A DNA stretch of 10,800 nt, taken from positions 1-10,800 of the forward strand of contig JAOUFA010000092.1 of NCBI GenBank assembly GCA_029858545.1, in the 5' to 3' direction. Every line of letters begins with the position of its first letter. Position 1 is the stretch's first letter. The DNA is from Betaproteobacteria bacterium. Its GTDB lineage: Bacteria > Pseudomonadota > Gammaproteobacteria > Burkholderiales > SG8-39. Of this stretch, positions 1-5,924 are shown in pieces. The notes below the pieces were generated by a model. That model worked only from the letters and a program-made list of their open reading frames with translations. It had not been told where the DNA came from and ran no database searches. The translations under genes were made by a program, and so were the position numbers.

Positions 1-396
1 TTTGCCGCGACGATGCTGTCGATCGGCTATTTTCATTATCAATATTCCTGGACCGCATTTGCGTTTCCCCTCGCTGCGGGCCTCGCGGTGTGCGCCCTCT
101 GCGTCGCGGAAATCATCGCGATCTTCCGTGCGCGCGGAAGCGAAGCCCCGCGCGCGGGCGCTCCGCCGCCGATATCGGCGGCCGGCGCGGCATGGTTGTT
201 TGCGTTGGCCGCGTTTCTTTACGCATTGGGTTTCGTCTTCGGCGCAGCGTTGTACCTGCTCGTCTGCCTGAAGGGGAACGGCTGTTCGTGGCGGCTTTCG
301 GCAGGTGCCTCGGCCGTATCGCTGATCGTGACCTGGGGGCTGTTCATCAAGCTGCTGGGGGTACAGCTTCCGCTGTACCCGTTGTGGATGGGCTGA
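1..396 (+). CDS. tctB: TctB family tripartite tricarboxylate transporter small membrane subunit (5' end outside window)
   Basis: TctB is the small membrane subunit of tripartite tricarboxylate transporters, which work with a large membrane protein (TctA) and a periplasmic binding protein (TctC) to import citrate and other carboxylates. The reading frame is open from base 1, so the start probably lies upstream; the first internal ATG is at 13 but falls inside what looks like the first membrane segment. Hydrophobic stretches follow: a segment with an F-P-L motif near the start, then, after a charged and proline-rich linker, one beginning AAWLFALAAFLYALGF, and a final one ending in LGVQLPLYPLW. 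The late G-F, the W-R before the last helix and the closing L-P-L are typical of the family. The gene ends in TGA and is followed by hairpins, so no tctA lies directly downstream. The substrate cannot be told. The family call is fairly sure, from pattern recognition alone. Confidence 0.75.
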   Translation, partial: FAATMLSIGYFHYQYSWTAFAFPLAAGLAVCALCVAEIIAIFRARGSEAPRAGAPPPISAAGAAWLFALAAFLYALGFVFGAALYLLVCLKGNGCSWRLSAGASAVSLIVTWGLFIKLLGVQLPLYPLWMG

Positions 397-433
397 ACCA
401 CGGACCCAAGACGCGGCCCGGCACACCGGCCGT

Positions 434-457
434 CGCGCCGGGTCAGAACCCGGCGCG
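434..457 (+). other. Perfect 10-bp stem-loop downstream of tctB
   Basis: A perfect inverted repeat (CGCGCCGGGT at 434-443, ACCCGGCGCG at 448-457) surrounds a 4-nt loop, 38 nt after the tctB stop. No T-run follows on the plus strand, so it is not a canonical intrinsic terminator. It may protect the tctB transcript 3' end or assist termination. Confidence 0.5.
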
Positions 458-466
458 TGCGAAATG

Positions 467-494
467 AAAACCGCCGACAACGAATTGTCGGCGG
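467..494 (-). terminator. Rho-independent terminator of the minus-strand gene row
   Basis: A perfect 10-bp stem (CCGCCGACAA at 471-480, TTGTCGGCGG at 485-494) encloses a 4-nt loop. On the minus strand it is followed directly by TTTTCATTTC. It lies 11 nt beyond the stop codon of the minus-strand gene ending at 506. Stem, loop and U-tract fit an intrinsic terminator reading right to left. It is the only strong terminator seen downstream of any minus-strand gene in the window. Confidence 0.8.
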
Positions 495-505
495 CATCGA
501 ACCCG

Positions 506-1498
506 CTATTGCTCCATCGAACTTGCGGCGAACACTTCCTCGAGCTGGATCCGGCGCGGGGTCAGACCCTGTTCGTGCGAGTACCGCGCGGCGGTGTCGA
601 GCGTCATGCGGTTGGCACGGATGCCGTGCTGCACGAGCGGTGTGCGCAACGCCACCGCGGCTTCGGGTGCGAGCAGGCCCGTGGCGAGATGATACGAGGC
701 GTGCTCGAAACGCTCCTTGTTTGCGATGTCATTGGCGTTCTCGAACGCCTTGAGGAGATTCAGCACGGTCCAGGGGTGCTTTTCCGCGATCTCGCGGCGG
801 ATGACCATGCCGTGATTGATCGGCAGAATACCGGTCTTGCGATAGTAGCGGATGCCCTCGGCAACGGGATCGGGAAAGAGCGGTTTGACATCCGGGTGGT
901 TCCACAGATCAGCGGTGCTGCGGTCCACCAGGTTGGGATCGACGATGTAATGCAGCGCGGCGTCCAGTTCGCCCGCGAGGATCATGCCGCCAAGGCTCTT
1001 TTCCGCCGGAATCTGCCTGATGGTTACCCCTGGCGGCGCGTCGAAACCCAGCGCACCCCGATGACTGTGAGTGGGCATGCGCTCCATCCAGAATTCCATG
1101 TCGCGGGGATGCACCCCGAACTCGTGCTGCAGCGCGCCGCGCGCCCACAGCGCCGCAGTCTGCTGGTACTCGGGAACACCGACGCGCTTGCCCTTCAGGT
1201 CCTCGGGCTTCGCGATGCCGGCGTCGCGGCGCACCAGGATGCCGGCGTGATAGAGCTTTCGCGTGGTGAATACCGGCAGGCCGATCCAGCGCGTGTCGCC
1301 CTTCGCCTTTGCCATGATCAATGAGGAAAAGGACATCTCGGAAACGTCGAAGTCCGCGAACCGCAGTTGCCGCCAGAACAGTTCCGACGGATGGACGCGA
1401 CTGGGCAGCAGGTCGATGCCGTCGGGTTTCGCCCTGCCGTCGAAGATCGGCCAGGTGCGCGGGTTCGATGCGATGCCGATGCTGAGTTGGAGTTTCAT
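506..1498 (-). CDS. 4,5-dihydroxyphthalate decarboxylase-like / NMT1-type substrate-binding family protein
   Basis: A 330-residue protein resembling the group annotated as 4,5-dihydroxyphthalate decarboxylase (Pht5), which shares the periplasmic-binding-protein fold with NMT1/THI5-like ABC transporter binding proteins. Visible family features are IFDGRAKPDGIDL (residues 18-30), FWRQLRFADFDVSEMSFSS (41-59), DLKGKRVGVPEYQQTAALWARG (100-121, with the invariant VGVPEY) and, further on, YYRKTGILPINHGMVIRR followed by HPW. There is no signal peptide: the protein starts MKLQLSIGIAS and is soluble throughout, arguing against a classical periplasmic binding protein. The start at 1498 gives the expected N-terminus although the upstream sequence has little Shine-Dalgarno character. 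It sits 21 bp after slyX and ends at a strong terminator. Whether it decarboxylates anything is unknown; homologues are often annotated without biochemical support. No transporter genes adjoin it on its own strand. Confidence 0.7.
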   Translation of the reverse strand: MKLQLSIGIASNPRTWPIFDGRAKPDGIDLLPSRVHPSELFWRQLRFADFDVSEMSFSSLIMAKAKGDTRWIGLPVFTTRKLYHAGILVRRDAGIAKPEDLKGKRVGVPEYQQTAALWARGALQHEFGVHPRDMEFWMERMPTHSHRGALGFDAPPGVTIRQIPAEKSLGGMILAGELDAALHYIVDPNLVDRSTADLWNHPDVKPLFPDPVAEGIRYYRKTGILPINHGMVIRREIAEKHPWTVLNLLKAFENANDIANKERFEHASYHLATGLLAPEAAVALRTPLVQHGIRANRMTLDTAARYSHEQGLTPRRIQLEEVFAASSMEQ

Positions 1499-1519
1499 GC
1501 GGAGAGGGAAGATCCGGTC

Positions 1520-1741
1520 CTAGTAATGGGGCGGCGTCTCATGAGGTATTTCGCGCGACACCGGCAGTCCGTCATCCGGCTGCAGTTGTCCGCGCAACGC
1601 ACGCAAATCCCGCTGCAACTGCTCGATCTCTTGCTGCTGACGAAACACGGTTCGGTTCATCGCTTCCAGAAGATCTTCCGCAAGGCTCAACTTGGTTTCG
1701 ATCTCCACCAGGCGAGGTTCAATGGTCTCTGCGTTGGTCAT
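1520..1741 (-). CDS. slyX: SlyX family protein
   Basis: A 73-residue protein matching SlyX in size and pattern: an acidic start (MTNAETIEPRLVEIETKL), a long helical, probably coiled-coil segment rich in Glu, Gln and Leu (about residues 8-50, including QQQEIEQLQRDLRALR), and the characteristic C-terminal PPHY. The family is widespread in proteobacteria and its biochemical role is not established. The ATG at 1741 is preferred over an upstream in-frame ATG at 1834 because GGGGGAG lies 5 nt before it and the longer form would overlap the S4 gene. Only one base separates it from the stop of the S4 gene, so translation is probably coupled. It precedes the decarboxylase-like gene by 21 bp. The identification is confident; the function is not. 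Confidence 0.88.
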   Translation of the reverse strand: MTNAETIEPRLVEIETKLSLAEDLLEAMNRTVFRQQQEIEQLQRDLRALRGQLQPDDGLPVSREIPHETPPHY

Positions 1742-1742
1742 C

Positions 1743-1976
1743 TCAACTCCCCCGGACGACGACCCGGATGCCCCGGCACGCCACCGTCTGCCCGGATCGG
1801 ATCTTGGCGGTTCTGCGGTTCTCCGGCCGCCCATCCACGGTCACCAGGCCGTCGGTGACCAGCTGCTTTCCCTGCGCGCCGCTCGTGGCAACGCCTGTTG
1901 CCTTGAGCAGGTCGCACACCCGTATGTGCTCACCATGCAAGTGAAATTCGATGGGTTCCGCGAAGATCCCGGGCAT
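1743..1976 (-). CDS. Small RNA-binding S4 domain protein (YbcJ-like)
   Basis: A 77-residue protein consisting of essentially one S4 RNA-binding domain. After MPGIFAEPIEFHLHGEHI comes the S4 core: IRVCDLLKATGVATSGAQGKQLV, then the GLVTVDGRPENRR turn with the conserved V-x-V-x-G and R-R, and RSGQTVACRG. It resembles the YbcJ group of stand-alone S4 proteins, thought to bind structured RNA; the target is unknown. The start may be the ATG at 1976 or the GTG directly before it (1979). AGGA lies 9 nt before the ATG and 6 nt before the GTG, so both are possible. The gene lies 87 bp downstream of hdrB and 1 bp upstream of slyX, with its 3' end carrying the slyX ribosome-binding site. It could be read from the qmo-hdr transcript or from an unseen promoter in the 87-bp gap. 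Confidence 0.82.
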   Translation of the reverse strand: MPGIFAEPIEFHLHGEHIRVCDLLKATGVATSGAQGKQLVTDGLVTVDGRPENRRTAKIRSGQTVACRGIRVVVRGS

Positions 1977-2063
1977 CACTTGCCGTCCTGGTCATGTACC
2001 GGTGTATGAATCCCGGGGCTTGCGCGATCCAGTCGGTGGCCCGGTTCTTGCCGACGCGAGCGG
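1977..2063. other. 87-bp gap between hdrB-like and S4 genes
   Basis: No convincing terminator or sigma70 promoter was seen on the minus strand. It contains a short imperfect palindrome around ACCGGT (about 1996-2011). The lack of a terminator makes read-through from the qmo-hdr operon into the S4, slyX and decarboxylase-like genes plausible. Confidence 0.4.
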
Positions 2064-2978
2064 CTACTTCTTCGCCACCACCTTGACCGCGATCTCCTGC
2101 AGCTTGGTCGGCTTGATGATGTGCCCGTCGAGCCCAGCCTGCTTTGCGCTCGCGCCGTAGGCGACCGCCAGCAACTGCGAGTAGTACGCGACCGGCATGT
2201 TGAACCGGGTGCCCTGCTTGCGGTTGATCTCCGACTGGTAGACCTCGACGTTGGCCTGGCATAGCGGGCACGGGGTGACGATCATGTCGGCGCCCTGGTC
2301 GTAGGCGGACTCGACGATCTGCTTGATCTGCTTCTGGCTCTTGTCGGGTTCGGAGAAGGCGAGCGCGCCGCCGCAGCAACTCACCTTCTGCTCGTACTTG
2401 GTGAGCGCTTCGCCGCCGACGGTCTCGACCATCTTGTCGAGGTACATCGGGTTTTCGAAGGATTCGCCCGCGATGCCGAAGGGGCGATTGGTCTGGCAGC
2501 CGACGTAGCCGGCGAACTTGATGCCTTCGAGCGGCTTCACCACCGGTTGCGCGATGCCTTCGTAGCCGACGTCCTCGATCAACACTTCGACCATGTGGCG
2601 CACTTCGGTGCCGCCTTTGTAATGGAGACCGGCCTCCTTCAGCGCCTCGTTGGTGTCGGCCATCAGGACGCTGTTCGCGTCGAGCTTTTCCTTGGTCTCC
2701 TTCGCGCCGAGCCAGCAGGCGGCGCAGGTGGCGACCACATCCTGCCCCGGCAGGTGCTCGGCGGAAAGAGCGAAGTTGCGCGCGTTCATCACGTGGCGCG
2801 ACAGCTCGCCCGCGCCCGCGTAGCTCACCGAGGCGCCGCAGCAGTTCCAGTCCGGAATCGGCGTCATCTTGATGTCGAGGGTGTCGCACATCGAATTGAC
2901 GCTGGTGAGGTAGTTCGAGGCCGAGCCCTTCAATTGCGAAGAGCAGCCGGGGTAGAACGCGTATTCCTTTTTCGCCAT
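2064..2978 (-). CDS. hdrB: HdrB-like subunit with two CCG domains (noncubane Fe-S clusters)
   Basis: A 304-residue protein of the heterodisulfide reductase subunit B family. In methanogen HdrB two CCG domains each bind a noncubane [4Fe-4S] cluster and reduce the CoM-CoB heterodisulfide; in bacteria the partner is unknown or assigned to electron transfer. Both motifs are complete here: C12, C46-C47-G, C85 and C88 in the first half, and C161, C201-C202-G, C237 and C240 in the second. The N-terminus MAKKEYAFYPGC is typical. The ATG at 2978 is chosen because AAGGA lies just upstream and the longer in-frame form to 3038 would run into a hairpin-rich spacer. It follows hdrC by 84 bp, an unusually wide gap for this tight operon. 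With HdrC it probably replaces the QmoC subunit, which fuses HdrC-like and cytochrome b-like parts in classical Qmo. No membrane segments are visible. Confidence 0.9.
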   Translation of the reverse strand: MAKKEYAFYPGCSSQLKGSASNYLTSVNSMCDTLDIKMTPIPDWNCCGASVSYAGAGELSRHVMNARNFALSAEHLPGQDVVATCAACWLGAKETKEKLDANSVLMADTNEALKEAGLHYKGGTEVRHMVEVLIEDVGYEGIAQPVVKPLEGIKFAGYVGCQTNRPFGIAGESFENPMYLDKMVETVGGEALTKYEQKVSCCGGALAFSEPDKSQKQIKQIVESAYDQGADMIVTPCPLCQANVEVYQSEINRKQGTRFNMPVAYYSQLLAVAYGASAKQAGLDGHIIKPTKLQEIAVKVVAKK

Positions 2979-2993
2979 CTCAGTTCCTTTCGT

Positions 2994-3020
2994 GCCACTC
3001 GCGGAACTATCGCGAGCGGC
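2994..3020 (-). other. Hairpin 1 in hdrC-hdrB spacer
   Basis: CTCGCG (2998-3003) pairs with CGCGAG (3011-3016) around a 7-nt loop. After one mismatch the stem extends with GCC/GGC at the base (2994-2996, 3018-3020). It lies just upstream of the hdrB ribosome-binding site. No U-tract follows, so it is more likely an RNA-processing, stability or translation-control element than a terminator. Confidence 0.4.
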
Positions 3021-3036
3021 CCTGAAGTAGGGGAGC

Positions 3037-3057
3037 ACGAGGGGAGTATTCCCTCGT
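3037..3057 (-). other. Hairpin 2 in hdrC-hdrB spacer, next to hdrC stop
   Basis: ACGAGGG (3037-3043) and CCCTCGT (3051-3057) form a perfect 7-bp stem with a 7-nt loop, 5 nt beyond the hdrC stop codon in the direction of transcription. There is no U-run on the minus strand. It may stabilise the 3' end of a qmoAB-hdrC transcript or cause partial termination ahead of hdrB. Confidence 0.45.
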
Positions 3058-3062
3058 ATCGT

Positions 3063-3698
3063 TCATCGTTCTCCGAGGCCGAGGCGCTTTGCCTCGATCT
3101 CCTGGGCCTTCTTCAACATGCGGTGGATGCCGGCCTTGTCCTTGCACTCGTGGCCCTTGATCAGCTCGAAGGGATTGAGCCGCTTGGCGAGCAGCAGACC
3201 CAGGCCGATGTTGCGCATCGCCCAGGCCTGCTTGATCCCCGAGACGAGACCGTCCTTGAAGTACAAGCCGAGGGTCAGCTTCAACTCGTTGACCCGCCCG
3301 GTCTTGGTGCAGTTGTCCCAGAAGAGGAGCGACCACTGGCGCGTCGGCTGCATCTTGGGAGCGAGGCCCAGGCGGTTGGCGTAGGTCGCGAGGCCGTGCA
3401 TGATCTGGGTGATCGGCAGTTTCCGCGGGCAGCGCACCACGCAGTTGTAGCAGGAGGTGCACATCCACATGGAATCGGATTTGAGCACCTCGTCGCGCTT
3501 GCCGGCGCGGATCATCATGAAGATCTTCTGCGGCGAGTGCTCCCAGTGCGGGCCGAAGGGGCAGGAGCCGGCGCACACCCCGCACTGCATGCACATCTTG
3601 ACCCATTCGCCGTCTTCCACGCGCTCCTCGACCTCGCGCAGGAAGTCGTTGCCGTAACGGGAGAGCGCGACCAGGTTCAGTTCGTTCGGGGCATTCAT
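3063..3698 (-). CDS. hdrC: HdrC-like ferredoxin subunit, two [4Fe-4S] clusters
   Basis: A 211-residue iron-sulfur protein of the heterodisulfide reductase subunit C family, which passes electrons between the HdrA-type flavoproteins and HdrB. Two classical motifs are complete: C36-x2-C39-x2-C42-x3-C46-P and C80-x2-C83-x2-C86-x3-C90-P. The spacing and the surrounding residues (CMQCGVCAGSCPFGPHW; MWMCTSCYNCVVRCP) are typical of HdrC and of the N-terminal part of QmoC. The C-terminal half (residues 120-211) is soluble and contains no heme-binding membrane helices, so this is not QmoC. The ATG at 3698 is 1 bp after the qmoB stop; the upstream sequence has only weak Shine-Dalgarno character, so coupling to qmoB translation is likely. 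The role as electron relay is inferred from family and position. Confidence 0.9.
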   Translation of the reverse strand: MNAPNELNLVALSRYGNDFLREVEERVEDGEWVKMCMQCGVCAGSCPFGPHWEHSPQKIFMMIRAGKRDEVLKSDSMWMCTSCYNCVVRCPRKLPITQIMHGLATYANRLGLAPKMQPTRQWSLLFWDNCTKTGRVNELKLTLGLYFKDGLVSGIKQAWAMRNIGLGLLLAKRLNPFELIKGHECKDKAGIHRMLKKAQEIEAKRLGLGER

Positions 3699-3699
3699 C

Positions 3700-5922
3700 T
3701 CAGGCGAATCCCTTCATCGGTGACAGTCCGATCTTCTCGATGGTGGCCGCGTAGTCGTCGATCAGCTTGCCGACACGCACCATGTCGGTGATCGCGACCT
3801 CGTGGGTGATCACCCGCTCGTTCTCCAGGGCGAGCTGCTTCAACGTGTCGCCGATCTTCGCCATGCGCACGTTCGCCAGTTCCGAGCCCTTGACGAAATG
3901 GCACTGGTAGTCGTCGCCGTGCTTGCAGCCCATCAGCATCACCCCGTCGTAGCCGCCATTCAAGGCGTCGGTGATCCAGATCGTGTTCACCGAGCCGAGA
4001 CAGCGTACGGGAATCGCGCGCACGTAGGCCGAATAGGTGTGGCGCTGCATCGCCGCCATGTCGAGCGCCGGGTAGGCGTCGTTTTCGCAGGCGAGGATCA
4101 GGATGCGCGGCTTCTCTTCGGTCTCGTCGGGGATCTCGACCGCCTTGATCTGCGCGCCGACCGTGTCGACCGAGTAGTTCTCGAACGAGATCACGCGCAC
4201 CGGGCAGGCGCCCATGCAGGTGCCGCAGCGCCGGCAGCGGCTCTCGTTGAACTGCGGATAGGTCTTCTCGTCCTCGTCGATCGCGCCGAACGGACATTCG
4301 ACGGTGCAGCGCTTGCACTGGGTGCAGCCATCGAGGCGCACGATGGGAAAGGACAGGTCACCCGAGCGCGGATGCGCGGCGCGGCCGAGGCTCGCGTTCT
4401 CGGCGGCCTGGATCGCCTTCAGCGCGGCGCCGGTCGCGTCCTCCGTCGCCTGGGCGATGTCCATCGGGCGGCGCACCGGACCCGCGGTGTAGATGCCGGT
4501 GCGGCGCGTCTCGTAGGGGAAGCAGATGAAGTGGGAGTCGGAGAAACCCTGTTTCAGCTGCGGCAGATCCGCGCCCTGGCGGTAGCTGAGATTGAGGATC
4601 GAGATCGGTTTCGCGCCGTTTGCGTCCTCGGCGTCCGGCTTGTCGATGTTGACGCCCGAATTGGGCACCTGTCCGGTGGCGAGCACCACCAGGTCGGCGT
4701 CTTCGATCGTGGTCTCCTCGTCGAGGATCAGGTCGCGAAAGCGGACCTTGGCCTGGCTGCCGTTCGGTTCGACCGCGCCGACCCGGCCCTTGGTGAAGGT
4801 GACGCCCTTTTTCTGCCCCGAGCGATAGAAGTCCTCGCCCGCGCCGGGCACACGCAGGTCGGTGTAGATCACCACCGTATCGACCGCGTGGTTGGCATCC
4901 TTGAAGTACATCGCCTGCTTGATCGAGGTCGCGCAGCAAAAGCCCGAGCAGTAGGGCAGGTGTTTGCCCGAGTCGTCGCGCTGTCCGGCGCACTGCACGA
5001 AGACGACCTTCTTCACCTCGGCGCCGTCCGAGGGCCGGCGGATCGCCTCGCCCTTCGCCGCGGCCTCGCGCGCGAGGCGTTCGAGGCCCGCCTGGTCGAC
5101 GATGTTGGGCGATTTTCCATAGGAGAACTCGGTGAGCCGGCTCGCGTCGTAAGGCGTGAAGCCGGTCGCCTGGATGATCGCGCCGACTTCCTCGATACTC
5201 GTGCCGCCGCTTTCGGTCGCGATGCTCGCGCTGAAGCGCCCCGGCGCGCCCGAGGTCTTCGCGAGCGTCGCGTTGAGCATGATCTGGATGCGCTTGTCCT
5301 TCGTCACCGCCTCGATCAGTGCGGCCACGCCGGTATCCACGGGCTCGGCAAAGGGTTCGCGCTCGGGCACACGGCGGTGCAGTTGCGCGGCCCAGCCGCC
5401 GAGCGCGCCGCGTTTCTCGATGAGCAGCACCTCGTAGCCCGCCTGCGCCGCCTCGCGCGCCGCGGTCAGTCCCGAGACGCCGCCGCCCACCACCATGAGG
5501 CGCGTGTTCTTCGCCGCCTGCGGATTGCCGGCGGGGACCTTCATCTTCTTCAATTCGGCGCAGGCCATGCGCACATAATCGTCGGCCATTTCCTGCGTGG
5601 TCTCGCGCGCCGCGTCGGTCGCGGGTTGCGCCCAGATCACGCCCTCGCGCAGGTTCGCGCGCGAGAGCGCGACGCCCGGGAAGTCGAAGGCCTCGGTCTT
5701 GGCGCGCCGCGAGCAGGCGGCGAGCGCGACGTGGGTGACGCCCTCGTTTTCGATGTCGGCGCGGATCGTCGCCACCCCCGCGTCGCTGCACAGGAAGGGA
5801 TGCTCGCGCACCAGGTTCATCTTGCCTTCGCGCTCGGCGATCTTCGCCAGTTGCGCAGTGTTCAGGCGCTCGGCAAGGCCGCAACCGCCGCAGACGTAGG
5901 CCGCCGTTTTCATCTCAGCCAT
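3700..5922 (-). CDS. qmoB: QmoB-like HdrA/MvhD fusion flavoprotein
   Basis: A 740-residue HdrA-like flavoprotein of the Qmo complex, which in sulfate reducers links the quinone pool to APS reductase. Domains in order: an N-terminal HdrA-type Cys region (C11, C14, C45, C70); an FAD-binding Rossmann fold with VVGGGVSGLTAA (144-155); the HdrA signature CSGFCCATSIKQA (325-337); a two-cluster ferredoxin domain (C533, C536, C539, C543 and C563, C566, C569, C573); and a C-terminal MvhD-type domain from about 605 with C612, C641, C666 and C674. The HdrA plus MvhD fusion distinguishes QmoB from QmoA. Unlike QmoA, it has no ferredoxin insert in the flavin domain. The ATG at 5922 is supported by GGAGG 7-8 nt upstream. 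qmoA ends 2 bp before it and hdrC starts 1 bp after it. It is probably cytoplasmic. The natural partner enzyme is not shown by the window. Confidence 0.9.
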   Translation of the reverse strand: MAEMKTAAYVCGGCGLAERLNTAQLAKIAEREGKMNLVREHPFLCSDAGVATIRADIENEGVTHVALAACSRRAKTEAFDFPGVALSRANLREGVIWAQPATDAARETTQEMADDYVRMACAELKKMKVPAGNPQAAKNTRLMVVGGGVSGLTAAREAAQAGYEVLLIEKRGALGGWAAQLHRRVPEREPFAEPVDTGVAALIEAVTKDKRIQIMLNATLAKTSGAPGRFSASIATESGGTSIEEVGAIIQATGFTPYDASRLTEFSYGKSPNIVDQAGLERLAREAAAKGEAIRRPSDGAEVKKVVFVQCAGQRDDSGKHLPYCSGFCCATSIKQAMYFKDANHAVDTVVIYTDLRVPGAGEDFYRSGQKKGVTFTKGRVGAVEPNGSQAKVRFRDLILDEETTIEDADLVVLATGQVPNSGVNIDKPDAEDANGAKPISILNLSYRQGADLPQLKQGFSDSHFICFPYETRRTGIYTAGPVRRPMDIAQATEDATGAALKAIQAAENASLGRAAHPRSGDLSFPIVRLDGCTQCKRCTVECPFGAIDEDEKTYPQFNESRCRRCGTCMGACPVRVISFENYSVDTVGAQIKAVEIPDETEEKPRILILACENDAYPALDMAAMQRHTYSAYVRAIPVRCLGSVNTIWITDALNGGYDGVMLMGCKHGDDYQCHFVKGSELANVRMAKIGDTLKQLALENERVITHEVAITDMVRVGKLIDDYAATIEKIGLSPMKGFA

Positions 5923-5924
5923 GG

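Noticed and set aside
464..1324. Open frame of 286 codons on the plus strand
   Set aside because: Begins inside the terminator hairpin and is antisense to the decarboxylase-like gene; no family resemblance.
1742..1834. N-terminal extension of slyX to 1834
   Set aside because: It would overlap the S4 gene in another frame; a strong ribosome-binding site precedes the ATG at 1741.
1930..2889. Minus-strand frame of 319 codons overlapping hdrB
   Set aside because: Another frame of the hdrB gene, Arg-rich with no motif, while the hdrB frame carries both complete CCG motifs.
2979..3038. N-terminal extension of hdrB to 3038
   Set aside because: The added 20 residues lie in the hairpin spacer; a good ribosome-binding site precedes the ATG at 2978, which gives the usual HdrB start.
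2547..3791. Open frame of 414 codons on the plus strand
   Set aside because: Runs antisense across hdrB, the hairpin spacer and hdrC, and shows no known domain.
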